Source of the DNA: Anaeromyxobacter oryzae
GTDB lineage: Bacteria; Myxococcota; Myxococcia; Myxococcales; Anaeromyxobacteraceae
DNA: 64,000 nt
Direction of reading: 5' to 3'
Assembly: GCF_023169945.1 (NCBI RefSeq)
Contig: NZ_AP025591.1
Location: 5,080,481-5,144,480, forward strand
This document shows positions 16,169 to 25,523 of this stretch, in pieces. Numbering within the stretch: the stretch's first letter is position 1; each line of letters begins with the position of its first letter. The position numbers and the translations under genes were made by a program. Below the pieces are notes generated by a model. It was given only the letters and a program-made list of their open reading frames with translations. It made no database searches and was not told the DNA's origin.

Positions 16169-18868
16169 ATGGCGGAAGGCGAACAGGTCCTGCAGGAGCA
16201 GATCCGGCAGCTCGGCCGCATCCTCGGCGAGACCATCTCCGAGCTGAGCGGGCCGGGCGCGCTCGAGCTCGTCGAGCGCGTCCGGCAGTCCGCCGTCGCC
16301 CTGCGCCAGGGGCGGCTGCCGGGCGGGCGCGACGCGTTCGCCGGCGCGATCCGCGAGCGCTCGGTCCCGGAGCTCGCGCTCCTCGCCGAGGCGTTCACCG
16401 ACTTCTTCCACCTCATCAACTCCGCGGAGGAGCAGCACCGGGCCCGCGCGATCCGGGCGCGCGACCGGCTCGACGCGCCCATCGAGGGCTCGGTGGCGGC
16501 GGCGTGCGAGGAGCTGCGCGGCGCCGGCGCGACCGCCGAGGACGTCCAGGCGCTGCTCGACCGGATGCTCGTGATGCCGGTGCTGACGGCGCACCCGACC
16601 GAGGCGCGACGCCGGACCGTCCTCGACCACCTCGCCGAGGTCGCGGCGGCGCTCGACCGCCTCGACGACCCGCGTGGCGGGGACCGCGGGCGCCGCGCGG
16701 CGGAGGAGCGCCTCCGGGAGGTGGTGACCGCGCTCGCCGCGACGCGCGCGTCACGCACCGCGCGCCCGACGCCGTACGACGAGGTGCGCGCCGGGCTGCT
16801 CGTGTTCGAGCGGACGTTGCTCGACGCGGTGCCCGCCGTGTACCGGTCGCTCGCCGACGCGCTCGCCGCCGCGTGGCCGGGCGTGTCGCTGCGGATCCCG
16901 CCGTTCCTCCGCTTCGGGACGTGGATCGGTGGCGACCGCGACGGCAACCCGTTCGTCACCGCCGACGTGACCCGGGCCGCGTTCGCCGGGCAGCGCGCCA
17001 CGGCGCTCGCGCGCCACGCCGCGGACGCGCGGGCCCTCTGGCGCGAGCTGTCCGCCGCCGCGCCCGCGGGCGCGGCCGCGCTCGAGGAGCTCGAGGCGTC
17101 GATCGCGGCCGACCGGGAGCGGCTCGGGGAGCCGCCCTCGGACAACCGGTCGCTGCGGCCCGACGAGCGGTTCCGGGAGAAGCTCCGGTTCGTCGCGGCG
17201 CGCCTCGAGGCCTCGAGGGGCGCGGGCGAGGGCGGATATGCGGACGCGCGCGCGTACCAGGACGACCTGGAGCTGCTGCAGCGCGCCCTCTCCGCGAGCG
17301 GGCTCCAGCGCCTCGCACGCGGGCGGCTCGAGGACGTGCGCCGGCGCGCGGAGGTGTTCGGGTTCCACCTCGCCACCCTCGACGTCCGCCAGCACTCGGA
17401 CGTCCACGCGCGCGCGGTGGACGCGATCCTCGCGCAGGGCGGGCTCGCCGGCTACGCGGCACTGCCCGAGGCGCGCCGGGTGGCCGTCCTGGGCGAGCTG
17501 CTGGCGCGCCCCTCGCTCCCGGCGCCGGATCGCGCGCGCCTCCCGCCGGAGGCGCGGGACGCGGTCGAGACACTCGTGGTCGTCGGGCGCGCGCGGCGGA
17601 TCGCGGGGCCCGAGGCGTGCGAGCGGTACGTCGTCTCGTTCACGAGCACCGCGAGCGACCTCCTCGAGGTGCTGCTCCTCGCGCGCGCGGCGCGGCTCGC
17701 GCCGGACGAGCTGCGGCCGGTGCCGCTCCTCGAGCAGCTGGAGGACCTCGAGGCGGCCGGGGCGCTCGCCGAGCAGGTGCTCTCGATCCCGCCGCTCCGG
17801 GCCGCGCTCCGCGGCGAGCTCGAGGTGATGGTCGGCTACTCCGACTCCGGCAAGCAGGTCGGCTACGTCCCGAGCCGGGTCGCGCTGCACAAGGCGCAGC
17901 TCGCGCTCGCGCAGGTCGCGGAGTCGCAGGGCGTGACGCTCACGGTGTTCCACGGCCGCGGTGGCGCGGTGGGGCGCGGCGGCGGCCCGGCGAACCGCGC
18001 GATCCGCGCGCAGCCCCGGGCGGCGCTGCGCGGCCGGTTCCGCGTGACGGAGCAGGGCGAGACCATCGCAGCCCGCTACGGGCGGATGGACATCGCCCGG
18101 CGCGATCTCGAGCAGATGGTGAACGCGGTGCTGGTCGCGTCGTTCGGGGCGGGCGCGCCGGCCGCCGCGGACGCGGGGGACGAGCGGGAGCGACGGCTCG
18201 AGCGCGCCGCGGCCGCGGCGCTCGACGCCTACCGGGGCCTGGTCGCGGATCCCGACCGGCTCGCCCGGTACGCGCTCGCGGCGACGCCCATGGCGGAGGT
18301 CCCGGAGCTGCGGTTCGCGTCGCGCCCCGCCAGCCGGACGGGGAAGGTGACGCTCGAGGCCCTGCGCGCGATCCCCTGGGTCTTCTCGTGGAACCAGAGC
18401 CGGCACGGCCTCCCGGGCTGGTTCGGCCTCGGCACCGCCCTCGCGGCGCTGGTCGAGCAGGACGGGCTGCAGGCGGCGCAGGCGCTCTACCGCGAGTGGC
18501 CGCTCGTCCGTGCCCTGGTCGACGACGCGCGGCTCGCGCTCACGCAGGCCGACCTGGACGTCGCGGCGCAGTACGCCCGGCTCGCGGCGCCCGCGGACCG
18601 CGACGTCTTCGACCTCATCGCCGCGGAGCACCGGCGGACCGTGGAGCGGATCCTGGAGGTGACCGGCGATCCAGGGCTCATGACGCCGTGGCCCGCCGTG
18701 GCCCGGGCGGCCGCGCGCCGGAACCCGTACGTGGACGTGCTCTCGCACGTGCAGATCGAGCTGCTCGCGCGCCTCCAGCAGGAGGAGGGCGAGGCGCGCG
18801 AGCGGGTGCGGGAAGCGCTCCTGCTCACGGTGAACGGGATCGCGGCGGGGCTGCAGACGGTCGGGTGA
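16169..18868 (+). CDS. ppc: Phosphoenolpyruvate carboxylase
   Basis: This 899-residue, full-length bacterial-type PEP carboxylase catalyses PEP + bicarbonate to oxaloacetate + phosphate and refills the TCA cycle. Catalytic signatures are complete: TAHPTEARRRT with His142, GGDRDGNPFVT, MVGYSDSGKQVGY, and FHGRGGAVGRGGGP with His595. The C-terminal RNPYVDVLSHVQIELL block is present. The chain ends in QTVG where most family members end in NTG; the final glycine is retained. The ATG at 16169 follows GGAGAGGGGG. It is a single gene ending 33 bp from a convergent small gene. Confidence 0.96.
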   Translation: MAEGEQVLQEQIRQLGRILGETISELSGPGALELVERVRQSAVALRQGRLPGGRDAFAGAIRERSVPELALLAEAFTDFFHLINSAEEQHRARAIRARDRLDAPIEGSVAAACEELRGAGATAEDVQALLDRMLVMPVLTAHPTEARRRTVLDHLAEVAAALDRLDDPRGGDRGRRAAEERLREVVTALAATRASRTARPTPYDEVRAGLLVFERTLLDAVPAVYRSLADALAAAWPGVSLRIPPFLRFGTWIGGDRDGNPFVTADVTRAAFAGQRATALARHAADARALWRELSAAAPAGAAALEELEASIAADRERLGEPPSDNRSLRPDERFREKLRFVAARLEASRGAGEGGYADARAYQDDLELLQRALSASGLQRLARGRLEDVRRRAEVFGFHLATLDVRQHSDVHARAVDAILAQGGLAGYAALPEARRVAVLGELLARPSLPAPDRARLPPEARDAVETLVVVGRARRIAGPEACERYVVSFTSTASDLLEVLLLARAARLAPDELRPVPLLEQLEDLEAAGALAEQVLSIPPLRAALRGELEVMVGYSDSGKQVGYVPSRVALHKAQLALAQVAESQGVTLTVFHGRGGAVGRGGGPANRAIRAQPRAALRGRFRVTEQGETIAARYGRMDIARRDLEQMVNAVLVASFGAGAPAAADAGDERERRLERAAAAALDAYRGLVADPDRLARYALAATPMAEVPELRFASRPASRTGKVTLEALRAIPWVFSWNQSRHGLPGWFGLGTALAALVEQDGLQAAQALYREWPLVRALVDDARLALTQADLDVAAQYARLAAPADRDVFDLIAAEHRRTVERILEVTGDPGLMTPWPAVARAAARRNPYVDVLSHVQIELLARLQQEEGEARERVREALLLTVNGIAAGLQTVG

Positions 18869-18901
18869 GCCGGGCCGGCCGGTGCGGCCCGCCGGAGCTC
18901 G

Positions 18902-19477
18902 TCACCGCTCGAGGACCGCGGCGACCGCCCAGCGCGGCGCGAGCCGCGTGGACTCGATCATCGTCCGGAAGAGCGCGGCGTCGAACCGGTCACGGCCCGC
19001 CTCGTGCCCGAACTGGAACGTGTAGCCGTGGCCGGCGGCCGCCGTCGCCGCGGTGACGAGCACGGTCGGCTCGGTGCAGTCGGCGTCCGCGTCGTCCATC
19101 ACGCCATCCGTCGCGAAGCAGCCGGGCGGCGGGGCCGCGACCACGCGGACGCGGTCGCCCGTGGGGGCGAGGCCGAGCTCCCAGGCACCGCTGCCGCCGC
19201 TGCAGCCGTCGCGGTCGAGCGCGACGACGAAGAAGGCGCCGTCGCCGTCCTGGAACTCGGCCGCGGAGAGCGCGCAGCCACAGGCGGGGTTGTCCGGCAC
19301 CTCCGGACCGCACCGCGCGACGGCGATCCAGCCGGACGGCACGCGCACCGTCGCCCAGCCGAGATCGTGCTCGACCCAGACGAGCGCCGGGGGGCGCGGC
19401 GCGGGGGAGGGGGCAGCGTCCGGGGTCGGGCTACCCGCGGCGAGGAGAAGGGCTGCGACGAGCGAGAGGGCTGGCAT
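18902..19477 (-). CDS. Hypothetical exported protein
   Basis: This 191-residue protein has an N-terminal signal-like segment (MPALSLVAALLLAAGSP), a Pro/Ala-rich linker and then a compact domain with six cysteines (for example ARCGPEV, ACGCALS, DGCSGG). A periplasmic or surface location with disulfides is likely. I do not recognise the family. The ATG at 19477 is preceded by GGAGA. It converges on ppc, and the upstream 328 bp up to the next gene carry repeats and no other gene. Confidence 0.6.
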   Translation of the reverse strand: MPALSLVAALLLAAGSPTPDAAPSPAPRPPALVWVEHDLGWATVRVPSGWIAVARCGPEVPDNPACGCALSAAEFQDGDGAFFVVALDRDGCSGGSGAWELGLAPTGDRVRVVAAPPPGCFATDGVMDDADADCTEPTVLVTAATAAAGHGYTFQFGHEAGRDRFDAALFRTMIESTRLAPRWAVAAVLER

Positions 19478-19805
19478 GGGGGGTCTCCGTGTCCGCCCGG
19501 CCACCGGGGGCCGTGTCCCGCCGGCCGCGCCGCCCGGAGTTTCCGGGCGGTTGCGGGCGGCGAGGGGGTGTGAGTGCACGGCGCGAGCCGGACTGCCCTC
19601 GGCCACGTTCCGCGTGCCCGTACCCGTGCCCGTGAACGTACCCGGCCGCTCCGTGCCCGTGACCCGCGTCGCGTGGCCCGTGGACCCTGGCCCGCGTCCG
19701 GACCGGCGACGGCCCGCGGCCCCCCTCACCCCGGCCCTCTCCCCCCGCTGCGCTTCGCTTCGCGGGGGGAGAGGGAGGACTTCCTCATCGAGCGACCTCG
19801 ACCCG
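19478..19805. other. Intergenic region with repeats, no gene
   Basis: The 328-bp gap contains a run of degenerate GTGCCCGT-like units (about 19614-19680) and one copy of the interspersed palindrome at 19721-19786. No start with a ribosome site or coding pattern is visible. The palindrome sits just after the stop of the leftward surface-protein gene and could help terminate it. Confidence 0.65.
19721..19786 (+). repeat. Interspersed palindromic repeat, copy A
   Basis: Consists of CCCCCTCACCCC, two variable bases, arm CCCTCTCCCCCCGC (19735-19748), a loop, arm GCGGGGGGAGAGGG (19762-19775), then aggacttcct. The 14-nt arms are perfectly complementary. The same arms and flanks recur at 46092-46158 and, reversed, at 45922-45996, so it is a mobile or REP-like element family. 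Confidence 0.85.
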
Positions 19806-22721
19806 TCATTTCCGCAGAGAGATCTTCGTCGCCCGCGCGAGGCCGTCGCCCAGGTTCACGTAGATCCAGTAATCGCCTCCGACGTAGCCCTTCGTCGACA
19901 GGTTGTAGATGTACTGCCCGCTGTCGTGGCGGAAGAGCGTCCCGGTGTCCGGGACGGTCTCGGTGACGTCCTCGAGAGCCGTGCCGGTCGGCTCGTTACC
20001 CACCCTGAACACCGCGATCGCGGCGCGAAGCTCCGTGACCCCGGCGCTGGCGCCGTCGAGCGTGAACTTCACCGGGATGGTGCTGCCCGCCTTGAACGCG
20101 CTGTTGTTCTCGCGTCCGATCGGCTGCAGGAGGCCGGACCAGCTGAACTGGACCCACACGTCGAAGCTCGCGTGGCCGGTGTTGCCGGCGCCGTCCGTCG
20201 CGGCGCACGTGACCACCGTGACGCCCGGAGCGAACGTGCTCCCCGAGGCCTGGGTGCAGCTCGCCTTCGAGACTCCGGACACGAGGTCAGTCGCATAGAC
20301 GTCCGCGTAGGCGACCACCGCGCCGGTCGCCGCGGTCGCCTCCACGACCAGGTCCGGCGGCGCGGAGATGGCGGGCGGGGTGGTGTCGCGGACGGTGACG
20401 GTGAACGTCGCGGGAGCGGAGTTCCCCGCTCGGTCCGTCGCGGTGCAGCTCACGGGCGTCGCGCCGAGCGCGAACGTCGACCCGGACGCGGGCGAGCAGC
20501 TCGCAACGACGGTACCGTCCACGAGGTCGGCCGCGTCGACGACGCCGTAGGTCACCACCGCGCCGTTGGGGCCGGTCGCCTCGACCACGGGGGCTGGCAG
20601 CGCACCGAAGATGGGCGGCGTCGTGTCGCGGACGGTGACGGTGAACTTCGCGGTCGCGGAGTTCGTGGCGCGGTCCGCGGCGGTGCAGGTGACCTCGGTC
20701 TTCCCGAGCGCGAACGTCGTGTTCGACGCGGGCGTGCAGGTGGCGGTGACCTCGCCGTCGACGACGTCCGTCGCCTTCACTGCGCCGTAGTCGACGAGGG
20801 CGCCGCCCGGGCCGGTCGCCTCGACGACGGGCGCCGGGAGCGCTCCGAATGCGGGCGGGGTGGTGTCGCGGACGGTGACCGTGAACGTCGCGGCCGCGGA
20901 GTTCGTCGCGCGGTCGGTCGCGGTGCAGGTGACCTGCGTCCGTCCGACCGCGAACGTCGTGCCCGATCCGGGGGTGCACGTCGCGGTGATCTCTCCGTCG
21001 ACCAGGTCGGTGGCCTTCACCGTGCCGAAGTCGACGACCGCGCCGGCCGGACCGGTCGCCTCGACCACGGGCGCGGGCAGCGCGCCGAAGGCGGGTGGGG
21101 TCGTGTCCCGGACGGTGACGGTGAACCTCGCGGTGGCGGCGTTCGTGGCGTGGTCGGCGGCCGTGCAGGTGACCTCGGTGTTGCCCACCGCGAACGTGGT
21201 CCCGGAGGCCGGGACGCACGTCGCGGTGATCTCGCCGTCGACGGCGTCCGTGGCCTTCACCGCGCCGAAGTCGACGGCGGCGCCGTCCGGGCCGGTCGCC
21301 TCGACGACCGGGGCCGGGAGCACGCCGAAGGTGGGCCTGGTCGTGTCGCGGACCGTGATCGTGAAGGAGGCCGTCCCGGTGTTCCCGGCGGCGTCGTTCG
21401 CGCGGCAGGTCACGGTCGTCGTCGCGAGCGCGAAGGTGCCACCGGACGGAGGGGTGCAGGTGACCGGGACGGAGCCGCTGACGTCGTCCGTCGCGGAGGA
21501 GGAGAACGTCACGAGGGCGCCATCGCGCGAGGCCGCCTCGACCGTCATGTCGCCCGGTACGGTGACGACGGGCGGCGTCGTGTCCGACCGCGCGGTGACC
21601 GTGAAGCCCAGCGTCTTGGCGTCGCTGCACGGATCGTTCTTGTCGGAGCACACGACCGCCGGGTTCGCGGAGGTGCCCGCCACGCCGATCGTGATCGTGC
21701 CCGACGCGGGGGCGGCTGCCCGCACCGCGAACGGAAACGTCACGTCCGCGCCGGCGCCGAGGTCGAACGGCGGAGGGATCGCGGAGGCGCCCTCCAGCCC
21801 GGCCGGGAGGGCGACGGACACCTGGACGTTCCTGAACGGCGCGTCCTTCTTCGTGCTGATGCGGAACGTGAACGTCTGGACGTCGCCGACGACGAGCGAG
21901 AGCGACCCCGGCAGCCCCGTGACCTGCAGCACCGCACCGTCCGTGAATCCAACGTCCGCCGTCAGCCCCGACGACGCGCCCACCGCGTGCAGCGTGAAGC
22001 TCGCCCCGAGATCGCGCGGCTCGACGAGCAGCGTCGTGAAGTCCCACACCTCGCCGCGGTCGTTCGCGACCGACGTGAACACGCGCGGGACGTGCTGGAG
22101 CGGCTCCTCGTCGATCAGCAGCAGCACCGTCTCCCCCGGCGCGAACCCGGCGCCGCTCACGTACACGGTGTCTCCCGGCAGGTAGTCGGGGCGGTCCGTC
22201 GTCACGGTCGCGACCGCCAGGCCCGCCGGCGCTGGACCGATGGTGTCCGTCCGCGGGTCGTAGACCTCGTCCGTCGTGACCGGCACCGCTCCGTCGCGGC
22301 CGCCGCGGACGAGCACGCGCCCGTCGGCGAGCGCGATGGCCTGATGCTGCTGGCGCGGCGCCGCGAGCGTCGCGGCGCTCGGGCGGAACCCGTTCAGCAG
22401 CGGATCGAAGAGCTCGATCGAGCCGATCGCCCCGGCGCCGTCGTTCCCGCCGATCACCACGATCCGGCCGTCGTAGAGCGAGGTCGCGGAGTGGTAGGCC
22501 CGGGGCACGCCGAGCGCCCCAGCCGGCGAGCCCGCCGCGTCGAGCGGCGCGTACGTCAGCGTGGCGCCGGTGGGCGTGCCGTCCGCGCCGGTGCCGCCGA
22601 TCACCACGACGGTCTGGTCCGGCAGGAGCGCGGATGCGTGCCCCGGTCCACCCGCATCCTGCGCCTGCACCGACGTCGTCGAGACGAGCACGGCGAGTGC
22701 GAACAGAGACGATCGTGACAT
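19806..22721 (-). CDS. Exported Kelch/HYR/PxKF surface protein
   Basis: This 971-residue protein has a signal peptide (LFALAVLVSTTSVQAQ). Kelch-like repeats occupy roughly residues 25-170 (VVVIGGTGADGT, RIVVIGGNDGAG, RVLVRGGRDGAV). A long beta-rich stretch leads to six HYR (hyalin) Ig-like domains at about 381-860, each opening DTTPP or DTTRP and ending TFTVTV. The C-terminal domain contains STIPVKFTL, the PxKF motif typical of myxobacterial surface proteins. HYR domains usually serve adhesion or spacing, so the likely place is the outer surface. Domains 2-5 are nearly identical at the DNA level, about 240 bp each, implying recent duplication. The ATG at 22721 follows a G-run. Confidence 0.8.
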   Translation of the reverse strand: MSRSSLFALAVLVSTTSVQAQDAGGPGHASALLPDQTVVVIGGTGADGTPTGATLTYAPLDAAGSPAGALGVPRAYHSATSLYDGRIVVIGGNDGAGAIGSIELFDPLLNGFRPSAATLAAPRQQHQAIALADGRVLVRGGRDGAVPVTTDEVYDPRTDTIGPAPAGLAVATVTTDRPDYLPGDTVYVSGAGFAPGETVLLLIDEEPLQHVPRVFTSVANDRGEVWDFTTLLVEPRDLGASFTLHAVGASSGLTADVGFTDGAVLQVTGLPGSLSLVVGDVQTFTFRISTKKDAPFRNVQVSVALPAGLEGASAIPPPFDLGAGADVTFPFAVRAAAPASGTITIGVAGTSANPAVVCSDKNDPCSDAKTLGFTVTARSDTTPPVVTVPGDMTVEAASRDGALVTFSSSATDDVSGSVPVTCTPPSGGTFALATTTVTCRANDAAGNTGTASFTITVRDTTRPTFGVLPAPVVEATGPDGAAVDFGAVKATDAVDGEITATCVPASGTTFAVGNTEVTCTAADHATNAATARFTVTVRDTTPPAFGALPAPVVEATGPAGAVVDFGTVKATDLVDGEITATCTPGSGTTFAVGRTQVTCTATDRATNSAAATFTVTVRDTTPPAFGALPAPVVEATGPGGALVDYGAVKATDVVDGEVTATCTPASNTTFALGKTEVTCTAADRATNSATAKFTVTVRDTTPPIFGALPAPVVEATGPNGAVVTYGVVDAADLVDGTVVASCSPASGSTFALGATPVSCTATDRAGNSAPATFTVTVRDTTPPAISAPPDLVVEATAATGAVVAYADVYATDLVSGVSKASCTQASGSTFAPGVTVVTCAATDGAGNTGHASFDVWVQFSWSGLLQPIGRENNSAFKAGSTIPVKFTLDGASAGVTELRAAIAVFRVGNEPTGTALEDVTETVPDTGTLFRHDSGQYIYNLSTKGYVGGDYWIYVNLGDGLARATKISLRK

Positions 22722-23007
22722 GGCCCCCCCAGGACGCGTCGATCGCTGCGTATTCGAGATCCGCCAGGAGGCGGAACCCACGTGTGTCGGGAGCCTACCC
22801 GTGCTGACACGAGCGCCGTCAGTCACACGAGCGCCTGACAACACGCACGGGTGCCCACGTCGCGGACGGGAGGAGCTGCCGCTTCGCCGCACCCCGCGTG
22901 GGGAGCTGTCACCCACCGTGCAGAGGTCACGCGGGGCCGCAGGGCCGGCGATCGCGCGCCCCGCCGCGATCCCGCGGGACTCGAGGCCCGGGCGCTAGAC
23001 TCACCCG

Positions 23008-24159
23008 GTGCCGGCGCCGCACCACGTGCTCCTCGTCCCCGGCTTCTTCGGGTTCGCGAACCTCGGCGACTTCGCCTACTTCGCGCACGTGAAGGATCTC
23101 CTCGCGGAGATCGGGCCGGACCAGGGGCTCGACGGCGAGATCCGCGTCATCAAGACCGCTCCGACGGCGACGCTCTCCCGCCGCGCCGCGCTCCTCGCGG
23201 AGGCGATGACGGACCTGCTCGAGCGCGCCGGCGGCGAGATCTCCATCGTCGGGCACTCGAGCGGCGGCCTCGACGCGCGGCTGGTCGTGTCGCCCGACGT
23301 GAAGCTCCCGACCGACGTCGACGTCGAGTCGTGCGCGCGAGCCGTCCACAGCGTCGTCACGGTGTCGGCGCCGCACTACGGCACGCCGGTCGCGCATTTC
23401 TTCAACAACCTGCTCGGCCAGCAGCTGCTCCGCATCCTGTCCCTCGCGACCATCTACTCGATCCGCGCGGGCCGGCTGCCGATGAGCGCGGTGCTCCGGC
23501 TCGCGGGGATCGTGCGGCGGCCGCGGGTGGCGCCGAAGGGCGTCGTCGACCAGCTCTTCGGGCAGCTCCTCGCCGACTTCTCCCGGGAGCGCCGCCACCG
23601 CCTCGAGCGGTTCTTCGAGAGCCTCGGGCAGGATCAGGATCTCGTGGGGCAGATCACGCCCGCCGGCATGGACGTGTTCAACGCCTCGACGGAGGACCGC
23701 CCCGGGGTCCGCTACGGCTGCGTCGTCAGCCAGGCGCGGCCGCCCGGCCTCCGCTCCGCGATCGGCGCGGGGCTCTCGCCTTACGGGCAGGCCACGCACG
23801 CGCTCTACGTCGGGCTGTACCGCGTCGCGTCGGGGACGCCGCGGAAGAAGGAGCCGCCCCTCACGCTCCAGCAGGCGTACCCGCTGCGGCTCGCGTACGG
23901 GCGGCTCCCGGACGCCCGCGCGAACGACGGGATGGTCCCGACCCGGAGCCAGGTCTGGGGCGAGGTGATCCGGGCGGTCTGGGCCGACCACCTCGACGTG
24001 ATCGGACACTTCAACCTCCCGACGCACGTGCCGCCGCACTTCGACTGGCTCACCTCGGGGACGGGGTTCACGCGCGCGCAGTTCGAGGAGCTCTGGACGG
24101 CCGTCGCCGCCTACCTCGGGAGCGGCGCGACGAGACGCGGCCCCGCGCTCGTCCGGTGA
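23008..24159 (+). CDS. Lipase-like alpha/beta hydrolase
   Basis: This 383-residue protein starts HHVLLVPGFFGFANLG, the oxyanion-hole strand of lipase-type hydrolases. The nucleophile elbow is GHSSGG, followed by VTVSAPHYGTPVA as in triacylglycerol lipases and PHB depolymerase relatives. The candidate acid and histidine lie in the C-terminal third (NDGMVPT and HFNLP). There is no obvious signal peptide, so it may be cytoplasmic. The GTG at 23008 lies right after a TAGACT hexamer (22996-23001), so the message could be leaderless. The tautomerase gene follows 83 bp downstream. Substrate unknown. Confidence 0.75.
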   Translation: MPAPHHVLLVPGFFGFANLGDFAYFAHVKDLLAEIGPDQGLDGEIRVIKTAPTATLSRRAALLAEAMTDLLERAGGEISIVGHSSGGLDARLVVSPDVKLPTDVDVESCARAVHSVVTVSAPHYGTPVAHFFNNLLGQQLLRILSLATIYSIRAGRLPMSAVLRLAGIVRRPRVAPKGVVDQLFGQLLADFSRERRHRLERFFESLGQDQDLVGQITPAGMDVFNASTEDRPGVRYGCVVSQARPPGLRSAIGAGLSPYGQATHALYVGLYRVASGTPRKKEPPLTLQQAYPLRLAYGRLPDARANDGMVPTRSQVWGEVIRAVWADHLDVIGHFNLPTHVPPHFDWLTSGTGFTRAQFEELWTAVAAYLGSGATRRGPALVR

Positions 24160-24242
24160 CGTTCGCTCCACGGTCCGCCGCCGTGGCGCGCGGCGAATCC
24201 CCCGATTACGCCAGGTGGCGGATCCCCGACTCCGAGGCCGCC

Positions 24243-24650
24243 ATGCCCCACCTCCAGTTCGAGCTCAACTTCACGCCCACGCCCGAGCAGAAGGCCCGCT
24301 TCGGGAAGGCCGTGGTCCGGCACTTCTCGACGATCATGGACACCGGCACCGACCACATCGCGATCACGCTCCGCTGCTACGGGCGCGACGACCTCGTGTT
24401 CGGCCGCGCCGTGGATCCGGCGAAGGGGATCGCCATCCTGAACGCCGACATCCGGCTGGGCCGGACGAAGGACCAGAAGCGCCGGCTCGCGCTCGCGATC
24501 ATCGACGAGCTGAACGAGGCGTTCGGCGTGCCGAAGAAGGCGGTGTACGTCGTGTACACGGAGCACGACGGCGAGCACTTCCAGCTCGAGGAGAAGGTGC
24601 TGCCGTCGTGGTCGGAGGGGGAGGATCCGCTCGCGGGCGGGAAGCGCTGA
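24243..24650 (+). CDS. Tautomerase superfamily protein
   Basis: This 135-residue protein starts MPHLQFELN, so removal of Met exposes the N-terminal proline used as catalytic base in the 4-oxalocrotonate tautomerase/MIF superfamily. The length and the closing pattern FGVPKKAVYVVYTEHDG fit the fused-subunit, cis-CaaD/MIF-like branch. The substrate cannot be told from sequence. The ATG at 24243 follows GAGGCC, a weak ribosome site. The gene lies 83 bp after the lipase-like gene, perhaps co-transcribed, and converges on the unknown protein gene at 24684. Confidence 0.72.
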   Translation: MPHLQFELNFTPTPEQKARFGKAVVRHFSTIMDTGTDHIAITLRCYGRDDLVFGRAVDPAKGIAILNADIRLGRTKDQKRRLALAIIDELNEAFGVPKKAVYVVYTEHDGEHFQLEEKVLPSWSEGEDPLAGGKR

Positions 24651-24683
24651 CGCCCGGGCCGCCGCGAGGGGCGGGCGCGGCGC

Positions 24684-25523
24684 TCACCAGAACTTCCACC
24701 AGGGCCTCCGCGTGGCGCGCTGCGGCTTCGGCGCGGGCGGGTGCGGGGGCGGATCGAACACCAGCCCCTCCTCCGCGAACCCGTCCGCGGCGTTCGCCGC
24801 CGCCTCGTCGTAGTCCCCCTCCCGACCCGGGACGGGGCGGACCGTCTTCCCGTCGAGGTCGATCCAGATGGCCTCCCACGACTCGCACGGCCAGATCGCC
24901 GGCGGGTTCACGAGCGGCGCCTCGTCGAAGCGGCCCTCGAACCTCACCACGTGCTTCCGGACGTCGCGGGGGAGATCCTCGAGGCGCGCCGGGCTCGACG
25001 GCTTCGCCGAGAGCCGGTACGGGCCGGCGATCCAGTTCTCGGTGACGTGCTCGTAGTCGTAGAGGCCGCGCGGCGCGCCGGTGAGCTCGTCGGCCTCCTC
25101 GAAGTGGTACGCGCACGCGAGGCAGGCGCCGCTGGCGTGGAGGCGCTCGATGAGCGCAGCGTCCGGCGCGGCGACGCGGACCGCGACGGTCCCCGCGGCC
25201 GGCACGCGCGCCGCGCTCCCCGCCGCGAGCTCGGCCGCGACCGGACCCTCGTCGCGGAGGTGGAAGATCGCCGCCTGGAGCAGGCTGGCGCTCACGCCGT
25301 GCTGCGTCTCGTGCTTCCAGCCGGGCAGCGGCGCGACGCGCAGCGCCTCGCCGCGGACCGGCAGCGCCTCGAGCGGCGCGAAGCCGTCCTCGCCGAGGTA
25401 CGCGTCCGTCGGGACGGCGCCGGACTCGCCGGTCTGGAACAACGCCACGTGCCCGTCCCGGTCCACCGCGAACCAGGCGGTGTCCATGCTGTGCGCGGCG
25501 GGGAAGTCGGGGCGATCGCTCAT
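24684..25523 (-). CDS. Unknown protein with Trp-rich C-terminus, coupled to a radical SAM gene
   Basis: This 279-residue soluble protein is unassigned. The middle contains a cysteine pair, SGACLACAYHF, then LYDYEHVTENWIAGPYRLS and WPCESWEAIWIDLDGK. The C-terminus is unusual, a Pro/Arg-rich stretch ending RRPWWKFW. The ATG at 25523 overlaps the stop of the radical SAM gene (ATGA, 25520-25523) and has GGAGGA upstream, so translation is coupled. That coupling suggests a shared task, for example as substrate, partner or chaperone of the radical SAM enzyme. This is inference from position only. It ends 33 bp from the convergent tautomerase gene. Confidence 0.65.
   Translation of the reverse strand: MSDRPDFPAAHSMDTAWFAVDRDGHVALFQTGESGAVPTDAYLGEDGFAPLEALPVRGEALRVAPLPGWKHETQHGVSASLLQAAIFHLRDEGPVAAELAAGSAARVPAAGTVAVRVAAPDAALIERLHASGACLACAYHFEEADELTGAPRGLYDYEHVTENWIAGPYRLSAKPSSPARLEDLPRDVRKHVVRFEGRFDEAPLVNPPAIWPCESWEAIWIDLDGKTVRPVPGREGDYDEAAANAADGFAEEGLVFDPPPHPPAPKPQRATRRPWWKFW

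Noticed and set aside
13717..17376. Extension of the TPR protein to more than 1200 residues
   Set aside because: The extra codons run antisense through ppc, the dehydrogenase and the methyltransferase. The GTG at 14361 has a proper ribosome site and starts a membrane anchor.
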